Below are positions 27,144 through 35,443 of a stretch of DNA of 64,000 nt, one piece after another. Positions within the stretch are counted from its first letter, which is position 1; each line of letters opens with the position of its first letter. The notes under the pieces were generated by a model that did not search any database, was not told the DNA's origin, and worked only from the letters and a program-made list of their open reading frames with translations. Source of the stretch: Ilumatobacter nonamiensis YM16-303 (lineage in GTDB: Bacteria; Actinomycetota; Acidimicrobiia; Acidimicrobiales; Ilumatobacteraceae); contig NZ_BAOL01000003.1 of the NCBI RefSeq assembly GCF_000350145.1, forward strand, positions 1 through 64,000, read 5' to 3'. The position numbers and the translations under genes were made by a program.

Positions 27144-28715
27144 TCATGCCGAGGACGCGGACGACGCGGCCGGCCCCGCTGCTTCGTCACGCAACACACG
27201 TCGGAGCAACTTGCCCGCCTCGTTGCGCGGGAGTTGATCACGGAACTCGTACGAGCGGGGGTGCTTCTGCGAACTCAGTTGCTCGGCCACGAGGAGGGAC
27301 AGCTCCGCGACGAGATCCTCGCTGTCCCGATCCGGATCCGCGAGTTCCACGACGGCGTGGACGACCTGCCCGAGGTCGTCATCCGGCCGACCGATCACGG
27401 CGACATCGGCAACATCGGAGTGCATGATCAGCACGTCTTCGACTTCCCTCGGATACACGTTCACGCCACCGGTGAGGATGAGATCGGTTCGACGATCGGC
27501 AATGAACAGGTAGCCCGCCTCGTCCAGGTAGCCGACATCACCCGCCGTGACATAGTTGCCGCGCATCGACGCAGCGGTCTTCTCGGGGTCGTTGTGATAC
27601 GTGAACGGTCGATTGTTGAGCATGTAGATGTCGCCGGTGACGCCCGGCGGGACATCGTTGCCCACCTCGTCGAAGATCCGGATCTCGGCGCCGGGGTACG
27701 GCCGCCCGACACTTCCGGGACGCTCGAGCCACTCGTGCGCGCTGATGACGGTGCCGCCGCCTTCCGTCGACGCGTAGTACTCCCACACCACATCACCGAG
27801 CCAGTCGATGACCCGGCGCTTGAGGTCGACCGGGCACGGGGCGGCGGCATGGATGAGCCACCGCAGCGATGACGTGTCCGCACCGGCCCGAACCGCCTCG
27901 GGCAGCTCCATGAAGCGGCGCATCATGGTCGGGACGACGTGGGTCCAGGTCACCGCGTGCTCCTCGATGAGGAGCAATGCCGACGCCGCGTCGAACCGGT
28001 CCATGAGGACGACCGGGTGACGCAGATCGAGAGCGATCGACGCGTTGGCGAGCGGGGCCGCGTGGTACAGCGGGGAGGTCACGAGATGGACACCGTTGCC
28101 GAGCTGCTCGCTCGGGTCGATGCCGTACCTGCGCAGCAGTCCGCTGCGTATCGTCGCGTACTCCTCCGGTGACATGTCGACGCGCGGCGGGCGAACACCC
28201 TTCGGTCGTCCCGATGTCCCCGACGTGTACAACATCACCGGACCGATGGTGCGGTCGCTCGGCGCTTCGACAGACTCGGTGGAACTCCATTCCTCGACGG
28301 TGACGAAGTGATCACCGGGGTCGAGCGAGCAGACGCGGCCGTGCTCGATGCCGGCCAGGTCGACCGCGCGACGAGCGAGCTCGGCCGTTCGGTCCTCGAC
28401 GAAGACGCGACGGGGCGAGCTGTCCTCGAGGATGTACGCGACCTCCGGCGCCGTGAGGTGGCTGTTGACCATCGTGTGGTACACGCCGATCTGCGCGCAG
28501 GCACGCTCGAGCACCAGCGTGTCGGCTCGATTTCGGGTCAGGATCGCCACGTCGTCGCCCGCTTCGACGCCCTCGGCACGGAGCGCGTTGCTGACGCGAT
28601 TGGTCTTGGCGAGGATCTCCCCCGCCGTGTATGCGGTTCCATCGATGTCGTGGACGGCAACCCACTCGGGTGTTTCGGTCGCTTCGTACCAGAAGCCGGG
28701 GACGGCGTTGTCCAA
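27144..28715 (-). CDS. AMP-forming acyl-CoA synthetase
   Basis: The 523-residue ligase carries P-loop TSGTSGRPKGV, the mid motif EYYASTEGGG, TAGDVGYLDEAGYLFIADR and RTDLILTGGVNVYP. The C-terminal Lys in PRNEAGKLLRR should catalyse adenylation. The TTG at 28715 is chosen because GGGAGA lies 7 nt upstream and the family N-terminus (PGFWYEATETPEWVAV) follows at once; longer frames belong to the SDR shadow. It is the last gene of the leftward operon 31280-27144 (DUF35, thiolase, SDR, ligase). Confidence 0.85.
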   Translation of the reverse strand: MDNAVPGFWYEATETPEWVAVHDIDGTAYTAGEILAKTNRVSNALRAEGVEAGDDVAILTRNRADTLVLERACAQIGVYHTMVNSHLTAPEVAYILEDSSPRRVFVEDRTAELARRAVDLAGIEHGRVCSLDPGDHFVTVEEWSSTESVEAPSDRTIGPVMLYTSGTSGRPKGVRPPRVDMSPEEYATIRSGLLRRYGIDPSEQLGNGVHLVTSPLYHAAPLANASIALDLRHPVVLMDRFDAASALLLIEEHAVTWTHVVPTMMRRFMELPEAVRAGADTSSLRWLIHAAAPCPVDLKRRVIDWLGDVVWEYYASTEGGGTVISAHEWLERPGSVGRPYPGAEIRIFDEVGNDVPPGVTGDIYMLNNRPFTYHNDPEKTAASMRGNYVTAGDVGYLDEAGYLFIADRRTDLILTGGVNVYPREVEDVLIMHSDVADVAVIGRPDDDLGQVVHAVVELADPDRDSEDLVAELSLLVAEQLSSQKHPRSYEFRDQLPRNEAGKLLRRVLRDEAAGPAASSASSA

Positions 28716-28726
28716 CTCGCGTCTCC

Positions 28727-29656
28727 CTATTCTGCCGAGCGGCTGGAGGCCGGTGTCAACGCTTCGGTCGACCGAGCAACCAGATCGGGAATGATCTCGT
28801 CGAGCTCGGCCGGGTCCCAGCGACGATCGACCTCGGCCGAGGGACCCGGGCGCCAATTCTCGGCGACCACGATCGACCCACCACGCACGCCGAACACCTG
28901 CCCGGTGATCCCCGTGGACCGACTGCTCCCCAGCCACACCACGGCGGGCGCCACGTTCGCGGCGTCGAAGGGAGAGAATTCGCCCTCGGCCACGGCCTCG
29001 TCGGTCAGGCCCGCTTTGGCGAAGACTTCTTCGGTGAGACGGCTCAGCGCGGTCGGATAGATCGCGTTGGCGAGCACGCCGTACCGAGCGAGTTCTCGAC
29101 TGGCGACGACCGTGAAGGTCGCGATCCCCGACTTGGCGGCCGCGTAGTTGGCCTGGCCGGGGTTTGCATAGAGACCGGACGACGAACAGGTGTTGATCAG
29201 GCGGGCATCGATCTGGTCGCCCGCTTTGGAGCGCTCGCGCCAGTATTCGCCGGCCCAGCGCGTCGGCGAGAAGGTGCCCCGGAGATGCACTCGGATCACG
29301 GAGTCCCACTCCTCGATCGACATGTTGACGATCGTGCGGTCGCGCAGGATGCCCGCGTTGTTGACCAGGGTGTCGAGCCGGCCGAACGAGGAGATGGCCG
29401 ATTCGACGAAACGCTTGGCGCCGTCGAAGTCGGCGATGTCGTCGGTGTTCGCGACCGCTGCGCCGCCCATCGCCTCGATCTCGTCCACGACCTGCTGAGC
29501 AGGCCCGGCCGACGAGCCGCCCCCGTCGCTCTCGCCACCCAGGTCATTGACCACGACACGCGCGCCTTGGCGCGCGAACTCGAGCGCGTACTCGCGGCCG
29601 AGGCCGCGGCCCGCACCGGTGATCGCGACGACGCGACCATCACAGATTCCGTTCAT
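28727..29656 (-). CDS. Short-chain dehydrogenase, 3-hydroxyacyl-CoA (MFE2-like)
   Basis: The 309-residue SDR has TGAGRGLGREYALEFARQGA near residue 13, the loop VVVNDLGG, NNAGILRD and Tyr/Lys in ANYAAAKSG. The GREYALEFA and NDLGG segments are those of the hydroxyacyl-CoA dehydrogenase domain of peroxisomal multifunctional enzyme type 2, so oxidation of a 3-hydroxyacyl-CoA is likely. The ATG shares one base with the thiolase stop (TGATG) and has AAGGGAAA upstream. It feeds the thiolase encoded just before it. Confidence 0.86.
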   Translation of the reverse strand: MNGICDGRVVAITGAGRGLGREYALEFARQGARVVVNDLGGESDGGGSSAGPAQQVVDEIEAMGGAAVANTDDIADFDGAKRFVESAISSFGRLDTLVNNAGILRDRTIVNMSIEEWDSVIRVHLRGTFSPTRWAGEYWRERSKAGDQIDARLINTCSSSGLYANPGQANYAAAKSGIATFTVVASRELARYGVLANAIYPTALSRLTEEVFAKAGLTDEAVAEGEFSPFDAANVAPAVVWLGSSRSTGITGQVFGVRGGSIVVAENWRPGPSAEVDRRWDPAELDEIIPDLVARSTEALTPASSRSAE

Positions 29657-30876
29657 CACAGGTTTCCCTTCTCGAGAATGTGGATGGAGCAGGCCGAACC
29701 GAGGCCGATCACGTGCGTCAAGCCGACGGTCGCTCCTTCGACCTGACGGTCGCCGGCCTCGCCCCGGAGGTGGGTGGAGACTTCGAAGATGTTGGCGACT
29801 CCCGTGGCACCCAGCGGATGGCCCTTCGACAGCAATCCGCCCGACACGTTGACGGGCGTCTCGCCATCGCGCTTCGGAGCACCGCGATCGATGAAATCGC
29901 CGGCCCCACCGGGCTCGCACAGTTCGAGGTTGTCGTAGTGGATCAACTCGGCGGTCGCGAAGCAGTCGTGCAGTTCGACCAGGTCGAGATCGGCCGGACC
30001 GACCCCGGCGACCTCATAGGCTTGTCGCGCCGCGTTCCGGGTGAGGGTGTTGATGTCGGGCTGGACAAGCCCGTCGGGAGCCCATGGATCGCTCGTGAGG
30101 ACCGACGCGCTGATCTTCACCGCGCGGCGTTGCGTTTCGACCGGAAGCGACCGCAGTCGCTCGCCCGAGACCAACACTGCACCGGACGCGCCGTCCCCCG
30201 TCGGACAGCACATCAGGGTCGTGTTCGGGTACGCGATCATCTCGGCGTCGCGGATCTGCTCGGCGGTGAACGCCTTCTGGTACTGGGCGAGTGGGTTGCG
30301 CACCGAGTTCTCGTGGTTCTTGACCGCGATCTTGATGAACTGCTCCGGTCCGACTCCGTCGTGCTGGGCGGCATAGCGCATGCCCGCCTGGGCGAACGTG
30401 CCCGGCATCAGCCCCGTCCCGAGGATTCCTTCGGTCTGCATCACGGCACCCTGCGGACCCTCGGGGACGAACCTGCGCTCCCCACCTGCACCGAATCGGC
30501 CGGCACCCAGCATGCCCTGCTTGCCCATCTGCTCGGTCCCGACAGCGAGACCGATGGAAGCTTCTCCCGCCTTGATCGCCTGATGAACGGTACGGACGGC
30601 GGTGGCGCCGGTCGCGCAGGCGTTGATCACGTTGACGGCGGGGATGCCGGTCTGGCCGATGTGCTTCTGGATGCGCTGTGCAGGGTACGCACGGATCTGA
30701 TTGACGCTGCCGGCGGCGAGAATGTCGATGTCGTGGATGGTGAGATCGGCATCGTCCAGCGCGTCGAGGGCGGCTTCGGCTCCGAGCAGGAATGCGTCCT
30801 TGTCGGGGTACCGGCCGAAACGCGTCATGGAGACGCCGATGATCCAGATGTCGTGGTCGTCGATGTTGCTGCTCAC
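29656..30876 (-). CDS. Thiolase (SCP-x/lipid-transfer type) with intact Cys
   Basis: This 406-residue thiolase keeps the nucleophilic Cys at residue 87 (INACATGATA) and the histidine motifs HDCFATAEL and GHPLGATG. It should cleave a 3-ketoacyl-CoA with CoA. The GTG start overlaps the DUF35 gene stop as GTGA. The pair is expected to act as a complex. Compare the Ser-bearing homologue at 4478-5626, which aligns at the same residue number. Confidence 0.87.
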   Translation of the reverse strand: MSSNIDDHDIWIIGVSMTRFGRYPDKDAFLLGAEAALDALDDADLTIHDIDILAAGSVNQIRAYPAQRIQKHIGQTGIPAVNVINACATGATAVRTVHQAIKAGEASIGLAVGTEQMGKQGMLGAGRFGAGGERRFVPEGPQGAVMQTEGILGTGLMPGTFAQAGMRYAAQHDGVGPEQFIKIAVKNHENSVRNPLAQYQKAFTAEQIRDAEMIAYPNTTLMCCPTGDGASGAVLVSGERLRSLPVETQRRAVKISASVLTSDPWAPDGLVQPDINTLTRNAARQAYEVAGVGPADLDLVELHDCFATAELIHYDNLELCEPGGAGDFIDRGAPKRDGETPVNVSGGLLSKGHPLGATGVANIFEVSTHLRGEAGDRQVEGATVGLTHVIGLGSACSIHILEKGNL

Positions 30877-31280
30877 GATGCTCCTTTCGACGGGACGAAG
30901 CCGAACGCGACGGCGGCGGTGCCGTCGTCATCGGTGCCGACCTCGTACGTGGTGAGTTCGACGGTCATGCCGAGCCGGACGGACTCGGGATCGGCGGGAC
31001 AGCCGACGATGTTGGCCTTGACGACCGCTCCGTCATCGAGGTCGACGATTGCTGATACGTACGGGGCCTCGACTCCGGCCGGAGCGCGGTGGATGATCGA
31101 GAACGAACCGACGGTGCCGGTACGAGCCGAGCGCTCGTGGTGGAAGCCCCGTCCACCACAGCGAGCACAGGCGAGCCGCTCTCCGAAGAACTTCGCACCA
31201 CACTCGTCACATGTGGTCGCGACGAGATGAGCGGGGTCATCGAGATCGAGGTAGTTGACAATCGGGATGTGTGTTGCCAC
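30873..31280 (-). CDS. DUF35 zinc-ribbon/OB-fold protein
   Basis: The 135-residue protein has a CDEC ... CARC zinc ribbon near residues 25-43 and an OB-fold, as in partners of SCP-x-type thiolases. The GTG at 31280 has AAGGAG at 7-nt spacing, so the longer frame to 31304 is rejected. It is the first gene of the leftward operon and is preceded by a TCGACA operator with a good -10. Overlap with the thiolase supports an equimolar complex. Confidence 0.83.
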   Translation of the reverse strand: MATHIPIVNYLDLDDPAHLVATTCDECGAKFFGERLACARCGGRGFHHERSARTGTVGSFSIIHRAPAGVEAPYVSAIVDLDDGAVVKANIVGCPADPESVRLGMTVELTTYEVGTDDDGTAAVAFGFVPSKGAS

Positions 31281-31327
31281 AGGTGGACTCCTTGACTTCT
31301 GCATCTCCGCAGTGAGCGAGTGGGGTC

Positions 31328-31357
31328 AGCATAGATCCTACTCGACACCGATGTCGA
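31328..31357 (-). promoter_or_regulatory. Leftward promoter with operator-embedded -35 (DUF35/thiolase operon)
   Basis: The operator TCGACACCGATGTCGA (31342-31357 as written on +) reads on the minus strand with TCGACA as -35 at 31357-31352, an 18-nt spacer and TATGCT (31333-31328) as -10. The coding start is 47 nt further with an AAGGAG ribosome site, so this transcript has a normal leader. Confidence 0.7.
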
Positions 31358-31373
31358 ATTCTCGACGTAGTAA

Positions 31374-31402
31374 TCGACATCGTTGTCGAGTCGAGGTACG
31401 GT
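31374..31402 (+). promoter_or_regulatory. Rightward promoter with operator-embedded -35 (acyl-CoA dehydrogenase)
   Basis: TCGACATCGTTGTCGA (31374-31389) provides TCGACA as -35; a 17-nt spacer leads to TACGGT (31397-31402), and the ATG at 31409 begins 6 nt later, predicting a leaderless mRNA. Its operator centre is 32 bp from that of the leftward promoter, about three helical turns, so one repressor array could close both. Confidence 0.72.
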
Positions 31403-31408
31403 GTCGCC

Positions 31409-32680
31409 ATGATCGCTGCCACGAGCAATCCCACCGATTCGTCACGCACGACCCCTGAAACCGTCCGTGCCGAGGTGCGAGCGTGGCTCGCAGCAGCCTG
31501 GGATCCAGATCTCTCGCTACTCGAATGGCGCCGGCGACTCCTGGAGTCGGGCTGGGCCGTTCCGAGTTGGGCTCCCGAGCGCCACGGTCGTGGCCTGGGG
31601 GCGTGGGCCGACGCGATCGTGTCCGAGGAGCTCACTGCCGTCGGAGCGGTGGGGACACCGGTCGGCGGCGGAATGTCACTCGCTGCCCCCACCATCGTCG
31701 ATCACGGCCCCGACCGAGTGCGGGACCGCTTCTTGGAGCCGATCATCACCGGCGAAGAGACCTGGTGTCAGCTGTTCAGCGAGCCCGGCGCAGGCTCGGA
31801 CCTCGCAGGAATCACGACCCGCGCCGAACGCGACGGAGACCGGTGGATCCTCAACGGCCAGAAGGTCTGGAACACGAGCGCCGACCACGCTGACTTCGGG
31901 CTCCTGGTCGCACGATCGAACTGGGACGTGCCGAAACATCGTGGCCTCACCTATTTCGTCCTGCCGATGAATCAACCCGGCGTGGAGGTTCGGCCGCTGA
32001 AGCAGATGAACTACCACGCATCGTTCATGGAGGTCTTCCTGACCGACGCAGTCGTTCCGGCCGAGAACGTGGTGGGCGACGTCGGTCAGGGATGGTCGGT
32101 CGCGCTGACGACACTGTCGTACGAGCGTCGATTCGCCTCGATGGGCAAGGCCGATCTCCCGGGTGAGGGGCGCGCCGCCGAGGAAGCGCGCGCCGAAGCG
32201 GAGAGGTACTACCAGACGTACGCGTGGTACCCGCAGCGCGCCGGACGTGTCGACCTGGCTGTCGAATACGCCCACCGGGCACAGTCCTCCGATGACCCCG
32301 TGATACGACAAGAGTTGGCACGCCTGATCTCGATGCAACGTGTGAGCCAGTGGACCGCTCGCCGAGCAGCTGCGGCTCGGGCGCTCGGTCGGCCTCCCGG
32401 CGCCGAAGGGTCGATCGGCAAGCTGGCGTTGAGCAACCTCGCACGACAGGCGGCACGCACCCACTCCCTCATCGGCGGAGCCGACGGAATGTTGTCGGGC
32501 GCCGACGGCGCCTTCGACGGAATGATCGGCGAGGTACTCATCTCCGTCCCGGCCCAGTCCATCGCGGGCGGGACCGACGAGATCCAGCGCAACATCCTCG
32601 GCGAACGCATCCTCGGCCTGCCCCGCGAGCCCTCCGTCGATACCGACGTCGCGTTCCGCGACGTCCGGCGAAACGCGTGA
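31409..32680 (+). CDS. Acyl-CoA dehydrogenase
   Basis: This 423-residue flavoenzyme has CQLFSEPGAGSDLAGITTRAERD, WILNGQKVWNT and the C-terminal IAGGTDEIQRNILGERILGLP. It is about 30 residues longer than the 22898 homologue because of a charged insertion (KADLPGEGRAAEEARAEAERY) in the central helical region. The ATG is 6 nt after the predicted -10. It is likely co-transcribed with the LLM gene at 32698. Confidence 0.87.
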   Translation: MIAATSNPTDSSRTTPETVRAEVRAWLAAAWDPDLSLLEWRRRLLESGWAVPSWAPERHGRGLGAWADAIVSEELTAVGAVGTPVGGGMSLAAPTIVDHGPDRVRDRFLEPIITGEETWCQLFSEPGAGSDLAGITTRAERDGDRWILNGQKVWNTSADHADFGLLVARSNWDVPKHRGLTYFVLPMNQPGVEVRPLKQMNYHASFMEVFLTDAVVPAENVVGDVGQGWSVALTTLSYERRFASMGKADLPGEGRAAEEARAEAERYYQTYAWYPQRAGRVDLAVEYAHRAQSSDDPVIRQELARLISMQRVSQWTARRAAAARALGRPPGAEGSIGKLALSNLARQAARTHSLIGGADGMLSGADGAFDGMIGEVLISVPAQSIAGGTDEIQRNILGERILGLPREPSVDTDVAFRDVRRNA

Positions 32681-32697
32681 GCCGGCTGGAGCACGAC

Positions 32698-33720
32698 ATG
32701 CGAATCGGCGTCCACTACGGCTCGAGCACCGAATTCTCCGAGATCATCGACGACGTCGTCGCGTACGAGAACGCCGGAATCGACGTCGCGTGGCTGGGCG
32801 AATCGTACGGTTACGACTCACCCACGGCGCTCGGCGCGCTGGCGGCCCGAACCGACCGGATCCACCTCGGACCGGCGATCCTCGCGGTCCAGACGCGATC
32901 GCCGGCACTCATCGCGATGACGGCGGCGGGGCTCGACGCGCTCAGCGATGGCCGAGCGCTGCTCTGCCTCGGCGCCTCCGGACCTGCGGTCATCGAAGGC
33001 CTCCATGACCGCCAATTCGGCCGTCCACTCGCCCGCACCCGCGAGGTGATCGAACAGTGCCGAGCGCTCTGGTCCGGTGAACGGTTGTCGTCAGGGCGCC
33101 TCGAACCCGGTGGCGAGCCGTATCGCGGTCTGAAGCTCATCCACCGACCCGAACGGCTGATCCCGATCTACGTGGCCGCGGTCGGCGACCGCAACGTCGC
33201 GCTGGCCGCGGAGGTCGCAGACGGCTGGATGCCGGTCTTCTTCTGGCCCGAGCGTGCACGAGAAGTCTGGGGCGAACCGCTGACCGCAGCGAGCACACGA
33301 CGCTCCGCCGAACTCGGTCCGCTCCAGATCAGCGTCACCGCACCACTGGCCATCGACCTCCACACCGACCGCGCCATGCGTGGTCACCGAGCGAGCCTGG
33401 CGCACTACATCGGAGGAATGGGCACCAAGGAGACCAACTTCTACCTCCGACTCGCCCACCGCTACGGGTTCGGCGACCTGGGCGAACGGATCCAGGCGCT
33501 CTACCTCTCCGGCGCACGCCAGGAGGCGGTCGACCTGGTGCCGGACGAGTTCGCCCGAGCGACGTCGCTCATCGGTGACGAGGCCTTCGTCTCCGCGAGG
33601 CTTTCCGCCTACCGCGAGGCCGGCGTGACCGTCCTCAACGTGGTGCCGGTCGGTGACGATCGCCACGAGCGCGTCGACCAGGTCGAGCGGTTCCACCGAC
33701 TGGTCGACTCGGCCGACTGA
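32698..33720 (+). CDS. LLM-class flavin-/F420-dependent oxidoreductase
   Basis: The 340-residue TIM-barrel protein resembles F420-dependent enzymes of the luciferase-like family (YENAGIDVAWLGESYGYDSPTALGALAARTDRIHLGPAILAVQTRSP ... DGRALLCLGASGPAVIEGLHDRQFGRP). The ATG at 32698 has TGGAG 7 nt upstream; a GTG at 32677 overlapping the previous stop (GTGA) would add seven residues and is also possible. It lies 17 nt after the acyl-CoA dehydrogenase and shares its operator. Confidence 0.82.
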   Translation: MRIGVHYGSSTEFSEIIDDVVAYENAGIDVAWLGESYGYDSPTALGALAARTDRIHLGPAILAVQTRSPALIAMTAAGLDALSDGRALLCLGASGPAVIEGLHDRQFGRPLARTREVIEQCRALWSGERLSSGRLEPGGEPYRGLKLIHRPERLIPIYVAAVGDRNVALAAEVADGWMPVFFWPERAREVWGEPLTAASTRRSAELGPLQISVTAPLAIDLHTDRAMRGHRASLAHYIGGMGTKETNFYLRLAHRYGFGDLGERIQALYLSGARQEAVDLVPDEFARATSLIGDEAFVSARLSAYREAGVTVLNVVPVGDDRHERVDQVERFHRLVDSAD

Positions 33721-33736
33721 CCGCTCGCCGCGATCT

Positions 33737-34507
33737 TCACCGGAAGTTCGGTGGCCGCCGTTCGGCGAACGCCGCGCGCGCTTCGCGAGCGTCCGGCCCC
33801 GCCATCATCCGGCGCTGTGCGCGTTCTTCGAGTTTGAGCGCTTCGACATGGCTCGCCGGAGAAGCCGCCAAGAGTTGTTTCATGGCTCGGATCGCCTCGG
33901 GGGAGTTGACGGCCCACGCAGCCGCCACGTCGCTGGCAGTTTCCAATGCTTGGCCCGCTGGAGCCAGACGGTCGACGAGGCCCATCCCCAGGGCCTCCCC
34001 TGCCGACGCCCGTTCCGCGCCGATGAGCATGCTGCGCGCTCGCGATGGGCCGATTCGGCGCGGAAGAGTCCACGTGATGCCCCCGTCGCCGACGAGCCCG
34101 ACCTTGGTGAAAGGAGCACCGAAGCTCGACTCTTCGCTCGCGACGATGTGATCACAGGCGACCGCGATCGACAGGCCGACACCGTGCGCTCCACCCTCGA
34201 CAGCAGCAATCACCGGAACCGGGGCGAGCAGGATGGCGTCGACGATGGCGAGTAGGTCGTCGAATCGACGGACCTCGTCGGCATCGGTCGTCGATTCGGT
34301 CAAGTCGCCCCCCGAGCAGAAGTAGCCCTCGGCACCCGTGATGACGACTGCCCGCACATCGCTCGCCAGACCGGTGATCGCCGTTCGGAGTTCTCGGCGC
34401 ATGTGCAGGCTGAGTGCGTTTCGCTTCTCGGGTTGCGACAACGTGATCGTCAGGAGCCCTTCGGTGGTGCATTCGGCCAGGATCTGACCAGATTGTTCGG
34501 CGCTCAT
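33737..34507 (-). CDS. Enoyl-CoA hydratase/isomerase family protein
   Basis: The 256-residue crotonase-fold protein has QPEKRNALS, the oxyanion segment YFCSGGDLT near 66 and EGGAHGVGLSIAVACD. AGGAG lies 5 nt before the second of two adjacent ATGs, so I start at 34507 (34510 is the alternative). It is convergent with the LLM gene and divergent from the hydrolase at 34657, with a TCGACA palindrome between, so it probably belongs to the regulon. Confidence 0.83.
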   Translation of the reverse strand: MSAEQSGQILAECTTEGLLTITLSQPEKRNALSLHMRRELRTAITGLASDVRAVVITGAEGYFCSGGDLTESTTDADEVRRFDDLLAIVDAILLAPVPVIAAVEGGAHGVGLSIAVACDHIVASEESSFGAPFTKVGLVGDGGITWTLPRRIGPSRARSMLIGAERASAGEALGMGLVDRLAPAGQALETASDVAAAWAVNSPEAIRAMKQLLAASPASHVEALKLEERAQRRMMAGPDAREARAAFAERRPPNFR

Positions 34508-34574
34508 CATCGCTCCTCGGGGTCAGGGCCAGCACCGCTCACGGGCAACACACCCGGGCCGCATCGACGCTTCT

Positions 34575-34597
34575 TCGACATTGATGTCGACTATACT
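34575..34597. promoter_or_regulatory. TCGACA palindrome between divergent crotonase and hydrolase genes
   Basis: TCGACATTGATGTCGA (34575-34590) is followed by a strong -10-like TATACT at 34592-34597 facing the hydrolase. The spacer from TCGACA is only 11 nt, so here the operator overlaps the space between -35 and -10 rather than providing the -35. A further half-site (TCGATGTCGA, 34611-34620) lies downstream. Confidence 0.62.
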
Positions 34598-34656
34598 CGA
34601 CTGTCGGGTTTCGATGTCGAAGTCCAACCGAACCGAAACCAGGAAGGGCCTCTGAC

Positions 34657-35421
34657 ATGCCAACACTCACCCGCGACGGAGTCGACATCCATTTCGAAGT
34701 GCACGGCGCCGGCCCGGCGCTCCTGCTGACGCATGGCTACTCGGCCACGTCCGAGATGTGGAGCGGCCAGATCGAGGCTCTGGCCGCCGACCACACACTC
34801 ATCACCTGGGACATGCGAGGCCATGGCCAAAGCGACAGCCCGACCGATGCCGATCAGTACAGTGCCGCTCTCACCGTGGCCGACATGGCAGCGCTGCTCG
34901 ACCACGTAAACGCGCCGTCGGCGATCGTCGGCGGGCTCTCGCTCGGCGGCTACATGTCGCTCGCCTTCTACGGCGCTCATCCCGAGCGCGTTCGAGCGCT
35001 CCTGATCATCGACACGGGGCCCGGCTTCAAGAACGACGAGGCACGTGCCGGCTGGAACACCTACGCCAACTCGTTCGCCGACGGCTTCGCAGAAAGTGGC
35101 CTCGACCATCTCGCGGACCGCTCGGTGGAGCAGGCAACAGCCAGCCACCGAGATCCCAACGGTCTCGTGCTCGCCGCTCGACACATGCTCACCCAGCACA
35201 GCGCCGACGTCATCGAGTCACTGCCGTCGATCGGCGTTCCGAGCCTGGTGCTCGTGGGGGCGGACGACGAACCCTTCCTGAACGCCACCGACTACATGGC
35301 AGCCAAGATTCCCGGCGCAACGAAGGTCGTGATCCCCGACGCCGGCCATGCCTCCAACATCGATCAGCCCGCAGCGTTCAACGCAGCAGTTCTCGATTTC
35401 CTGGCAGCCCACGATCTCTGA
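34657..35421 (+). CDS. Alpha/beta hydrolase (lactonase/esterase-like)
   Basis: The 254-residue protein has the oxyanion region THGYSATSEMW near 27, the nucleophile elbow GGLSLGGY near 91-98 (Ser94), a late Asp (GADDEPF) and His (DAGHASNID). It resembles 3-oxoadipate enol-lactonase/ C-C hydrolase-like enzymes. AGGAAGGG precedes the ATG. It is controlled by the palindrome at 34575, so hydrolysis of an ester, lactone or thioester intermediate is likely. Confidence 0.82.
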   Translation: MPTLTRDGVDIHFEVHGAGPALLLTHGYSATSEMWSGQIEALAADHTLITWDMRGHGQSDSPTDADQYSAALTVADMAALLDHVNAPSAIVGGLSLGGYMSLAFYGAHPERVRALLIIDTGPGFKNDEARAGWNTYANSFADGFAESGLDHLADRSVEQATASHRDPNGLVLAARHMLTQHSADVIESLPSIGVPSLVLVGADDEPFLNATDYMAAKIPGATKVVIPDAGHASNIDQPAAFNAAVLDFLAAHDL

Positions 35422-35443
35422 GCATCGGGGGCCACCTCGCGAG

